Origin: Angiostrongylus vasorum
Taxonomy: Eukaryota > Nematoda > Chromadorea > Rhabditida > Metastrongylidae
Direction: 5' to 3'
Assembly (NCBI GenBank): GCA_018806985.1
Contig: JADANN010000439.1
Coordinates: 751,501-815,500 of the forward strand
DNA: 64,000 nucleotides
Part shown: positions 60,608 through 64,000 of the stretch, one piece after another
Position numbering within the stretch: position 1 is the first letter of the stretch
Layout: the number at the start of each line of letters is the position of its first letter
Notes under the pieces: model-generated
The model's input: the letters and a program-made list of their open reading frames with translations, nothing else
The model's database searches: none
What the model was told of the DNA's origin: nothing
Program-made: the position numbers and the translations under genes

Positions 60608-60681
60608 AGGGTAACTCCGGTGCTCGAACCCGTAACAACCAGATTAGGAGTCTGGTGTCCTACCGACTAAGCCAACCGGGC
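60608..60681 (-). pseudogene. Degenerate tRNA-Arg (anticodon CCT)
   Basis: On the minus strand the order is acceptor GCCCGGT, D-arm GGCTTAGTCGGTAGGA, anticodon stem-loop CCAGA-CTCCTAA-TCTGG (anticodon CCT, codon AGG), variable TTGTT, and T-arm ACGGG-TTCGAGC. The 3' T-stem strand that should follow is missing: the sequence goes straight to ACCGG, which fits the acceptor instead. A short deletion and a weak D-stem suggest a pseudogene. A tRNA-derived repeat head is the alternative. Confidence 0.6.
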
Positions 60682-60859
60682 TGCGTCCATGCCTAAGTGT
60701 GAGTGCTAGAGATTGGCCTGTTTTCGAATCACAAGAGAGATAATACACCGACGAAACAACTGCTTAGCCACAAATGTTTTTAAATGTGAAAAAGACATTT
60801 ATGAGAAAGGTGATGAGTGAGACGGCTTCGTTCTGGATTAGAATGAGAGCATGTATTAA

Positions 60860-61672
60860 AACGCTTATGGCTAGACTCGTGTTGACGAGAAAGCCGACGT
60901 CACCGACTCTTCTGTTGATAGCATGTTTCTAAGAATGTTTCTCTTCCGTCGTTAAATGGATGGCGTATTCTCGTCTGAGCCAGGTCGACGAAATCGTGTT
61001 TTATTCTTTTAGCCTCCATTATCAGGTCATCAACGGACGACTCAGATGCAAATGAACGTGCATTATAGATGCAGAGAGATCGTCACCTTACTTCGTCACC
61101 TTACTCCTTCCATTTTTTGGCAGCCTAAAGTGGCTGTGATATTTTGGGAACTTCTCTTTCCTCCTCCTGCACGACACAGTTGTATCAAGTGCCCTTTCTG
61201 GGTCAGGGCAATGTTGCACACTTTTTTTCACCATGTTTAGCGTTTGATACCCACATATAGCTTGCTGAGCTCTGAACTTGGGGGGCTGGAGAAACTCTGG
61301 GTGGCCCGCCAGTCTCTTTCAGAGAAGACGGGAAACTTATTTGTTTGAGGTGACTCCTAACCGTCATGAACTTCTTAGTCTCTTGATCGTACGGCCTTTT
61401 AACTGAATTCACTTGTAGAATATAATCTTAAAAAAACCATCCCACGCACATGAGCATGTATATATACACACAAAAGGTTTATGCTAAATCGGCGCAGCAG
61501 AAGCAGCGAGTCCATCCCTTGAATCCACCTCGTTTGCAGGGAAGAATAAGGTGGCTTTTGCTTCGCGGCTATCCTCCTCCTATCCGCGACCAGGGAACCC
61601 GCCACGTATCCTCTCGACTGACCGGCTTGGGATGCTTTAGTGTAGGAAATCCACGGTGGGTTTTATCCTAAC
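60860..61672 (-). mobile_element. RTE LINE copy 4, 5' part only
   Basis: Read on the minus strand from 61665 downward, it matches the 5' untranslated region of copies 1 and 2 (the GCCGGTCAGTCGAGAGGATA segment, then the CTTGCTGAGCTCTGAAC region seen on the plus strand). It continues into the endonuclease start (DLAQTRIRHPFN near 60960), then loses similarity near 60860. The RT and 3' end are absent. Confidence 0.75.
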
Positions 61673-62879
61673 GAAAGGGGCGATGAGAAATAATGAGTAG
61701 GGCCGAGTTGCATACCATTAATCGTTTAGCGTCCGCAGCGCTAATGGTGCCAGAGATGGAGTGCTTTCATGCAAAATGATTGGGCCTTATTTCTGGCCAG
61801 TTCTCCTGACTACAAAAAACATTGCTTCTAAAAAAATTTTTCTAGGTGTTTCACTTTTCTACGACATTTGGTGAATCGCATCCTCGAAACTCAGGTAAGA
61901 AGAAGTCCCACTCGTAACATCACGGGAAGGCGAAATGGCCGAAACGTCAGCCATCGACCAACAACACCAGCGACAACGACAACGAAGACCTTTCCAACCT
62001 CGCACCACCTAAAGATTAGTTTATAAGATCACATAAACAAATATACCATGTAAGAAGAATTTCATAGTTGGCAGTGTTTTTGTCTCAAAACTACCTTCCC
62101 ATATGACAAAGTGCATAACAATTTATAATCATAATTTATAAATAAATAACATCGTGATAAATCGCACCACTCTTTTTTGAGTGCACCATGTAACAAAATA
62201 ATATTTCGAAAGAAAAAACCAGCAATTTTCGGATCGATGTGAAAACCAAAAGCAGGCGAATGAAGCTAACTTGGTGGAGATTCGACTTCATGGGAAATGA
62301 AGGAAATAAAACGTTTGGCTTTAATCAGTTCCTTACTAACACACTATGAATTTGGCTGAATTCGTAACACTACAGAGGTGATCGCGTCCATATTTGCTCT
62401 GCACAACTCTTACTAATGCATCACCTCAGTGTCTTTGTTTTCCCAGAGAAGCGTCAGGTTCCATTTTTTCGACCTTTTATGGAGGTAGAGATGGAGGTAA
62501 TTCTTAAGCTGGCTCACATTATCAAGCCGAGGACCACGTTTGTGTTGCAGAGCACCACTGACCAGTGCCTCAGAGGCACCAGTTCACTACTAACTCTTCT
62601 GAATTCCAATAATTGGTCCTAGGTGGGACGAATAGAGTGGTTTTGGTGAGGGTTTCCTTTCCACAAATGGACGAGACCACTCTATGCTCCGCCCAGTGGC
62701 AAATTCCTTTCACGCCACATTCTCGCTCACCGCGTCCCTGGTGTCTGTGGCGGTCACTCAGTGCAAATCCACGTAGATAGTTTTCTTCGTATAAAAAGTT
62801 TTCCTACAGTTTTTGTTATTGTTGGAAATTTTCCAAATATCTAACTGCTGTCCAATTATACTTTCAACTCCCAGGACCG
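61673..62879. other. Gene-free interval
   Basis: Contains an inverted GCCGAAACGTCAGCC motif near 61932-61950 related to family E. Nothing else assigned. Confidence 0.45.
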
Positions 62880-63070
62880 ACTTTCTGTTAACCTCAGCAT
62901 TGATTTATAATTCGATGTTTTTTCTTCAATAAGCGGACACAAGGTTGTTATTACAGAATTTGTCAGGATACAATAGCTGACGTTTCGGCAGTTGCGCCTT
63001 CTTCAGAGCCGTTTATTTCTTGTAAGTATTTCACTAGTTGGTGGATAGCAGCCGCACAGAGTAATACATG
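62880..63070 (+). repeat. Family E repeat copy 2 with GACGTTTCGGC motif
   Basis: TCAATAAGCGGACACAAGGT, AGCTGACGTTTCGGCAGTTG, CGCCTTCTTCAGAGC and CAGCCGCACAGAG align with copy 1. Related single motifs occur at 32200 and, inverted, at 61935. Confidence 0.7.
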
Positions 63071-63295
63071 GGCGAGGATTGTTCGTACGAGGCTTCTTGA
63101 AGAAAAACATCGAATACTTTCAACTGGTCACCGTAATTCAGTTGCGTCGTCTTATCTTTTTATCACTTGTGGTGAAGAATGTTCATTAAACGATGGTGGT
63201 GAGAGCAACCTTTTCACTGCCTCTCCTTGTCATAGCTTTTCTTTCTACTATATCATATTCTTTTAATCTAGTTGATATATCTGTTTTAATATGAG

Positions 63296-63395
63296 TAAGT
63301 GTAGCGCAGTGATCAAAGATGACGATGCTACGAATAGAGTGGAATGCATGACGCATCCACAAGGGATTGATCACCACCAAACTCCGTATCTCTTT
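63296..63395 (+). mobile_element. SINE-A fragment with internal deletion
   Basis: Head AAGTGTAGCGCAGTGATC is followed after about 30 bp by the tail GGAATGCATGACGCATCCAC and GGGATTGATCA, so most of the body is deleted. Confidence 0.6.
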
Positions 63396-64000
63396 ATCAC
63401 CTTCAATTCCGGAAGTCATCAGTGTCACATGATTCGAACTCACCAGTTCACTCGTTCTGATACAGTCGTCAGCCGATCTGCCCTGTTTGCCCTGCTTACT
63501 CGAAGTTTCTTCTAAAAGAGTATTTTTTCTAAATGAAGCTACTCATTTTCACCATCTGTTTTTCATTTTTTTTTCGAGAGGATAGACCTGCTTAGCCTGC
63601 CATCTCTGGGAGACGTTGAGTTTCGATATGACTACAAGTTTTTCTTGAAGTAGAAAAAGGAAGGTTGCTTGTTGAAGGTCATTGCCATGATGGTCATCAG
63701 AAGTCGGGCTACGTAGCCTTGCGAGTAACCGGGTTTGAATTCACTGAGTTGTCAAATATTCATGGCTAATCTTATTCCACAGAGGTAATGTGCAGCAATC
63801 CTACTGATTTGGCTGTTTTGTAGAAGTTCCAGTTATTCGTGAAGTCATCAAATTCTACCTTAACTACGAACAACTTCATAGGCAATAGAGACCATCAGTG
63901 ACAATAATCACTATGCAAATAGATCTGTACTTGTTATCGGTAATGAAAATGTCGCAGCAATTGTCGCTCAGAAGTGTTCGTTCACTAGAAGTACGCTTAT
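63396..64000. other. Gene-free window end
   Basis: No repeat or gene recognised. Confidence 0.4.

Noticed and set aside
1..64000. CRISPR arrays, phage or bacterial islands
   Set aside because: No regularly spaced direct repeats; all tandem tracts are simple microsatellites, and gene structure is eukaryotic throughout.

Overview
The window is eukaryotic, intron-rich and crowded with transposable elements. Exons of roughly 25-200 bp, introns ending in TTTCAG or ATTTAG, a close TTTCAG upstream of one start codon (as in spliced-leader trans-splicing), RTE-type LINEs, a Penelope-like element and tRNA-derived SINEs point to a clade V (strongylid, hookworm-like) nematode. The organism is inferred. 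No prokaryotic, CRISPR or viral features were seen.

Layout. 1-16.1 kb has no host gene that I could support. It holds an old RTE LINE (about 836-5690) with a Penelope-like element nested inside it, a second RTE-lineage fragment near 11.4-12.2 kb, several copies of a tRNA-derived SINE (SINE-A) and a dispersed 390-bp repeat (family C). 16.1-24.3 kb (+) is the gene for translation initiation factor eIF2B epsilon, with three SINE-A copies and a fold-back element in its introns. 24.7-25.4 kb (+) holds four exon-like blocks that join in frame, a possible small unrecognised gene. 25.6-39.9 kb (+) is a UBE3C-class HECT E3 ubiquitin ligase of about 29 exons, with one GC-AG intron and a near full-length RTE copy in an intron inside the HECT domain. 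41.0-43.2 kb (+) is an unrecognised three-exon gene. It converges on a minus-strand 98-residue gene (44.6-46.4 kb) whose five exons join perfectly in frame. 48.5-50.2 kb (-) carries five further exons of an unrecognised membrane protein, 5' partial. 50.6-64 kb is mostly repeats: family C, SINE-A, SINE-B, RTE fragments, fold-back elements and a degenerate tRNA-Arg.

Functionally, the two recognised genes are housekeeping: GDP/GTP exchange on eIF2, and a HECT ligase of the proteasome-associated UBE3C type. Their order and orientation match my memory of the C. elegans neighbours D2085.3 and D2085.4 (etc-1), so this looks like conserved microsynteny and possibly an operon. The rest of the window is dominated by elements nested in, and fused to, one another. 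Exon boundaries were read by eye and may be off by a few bases.
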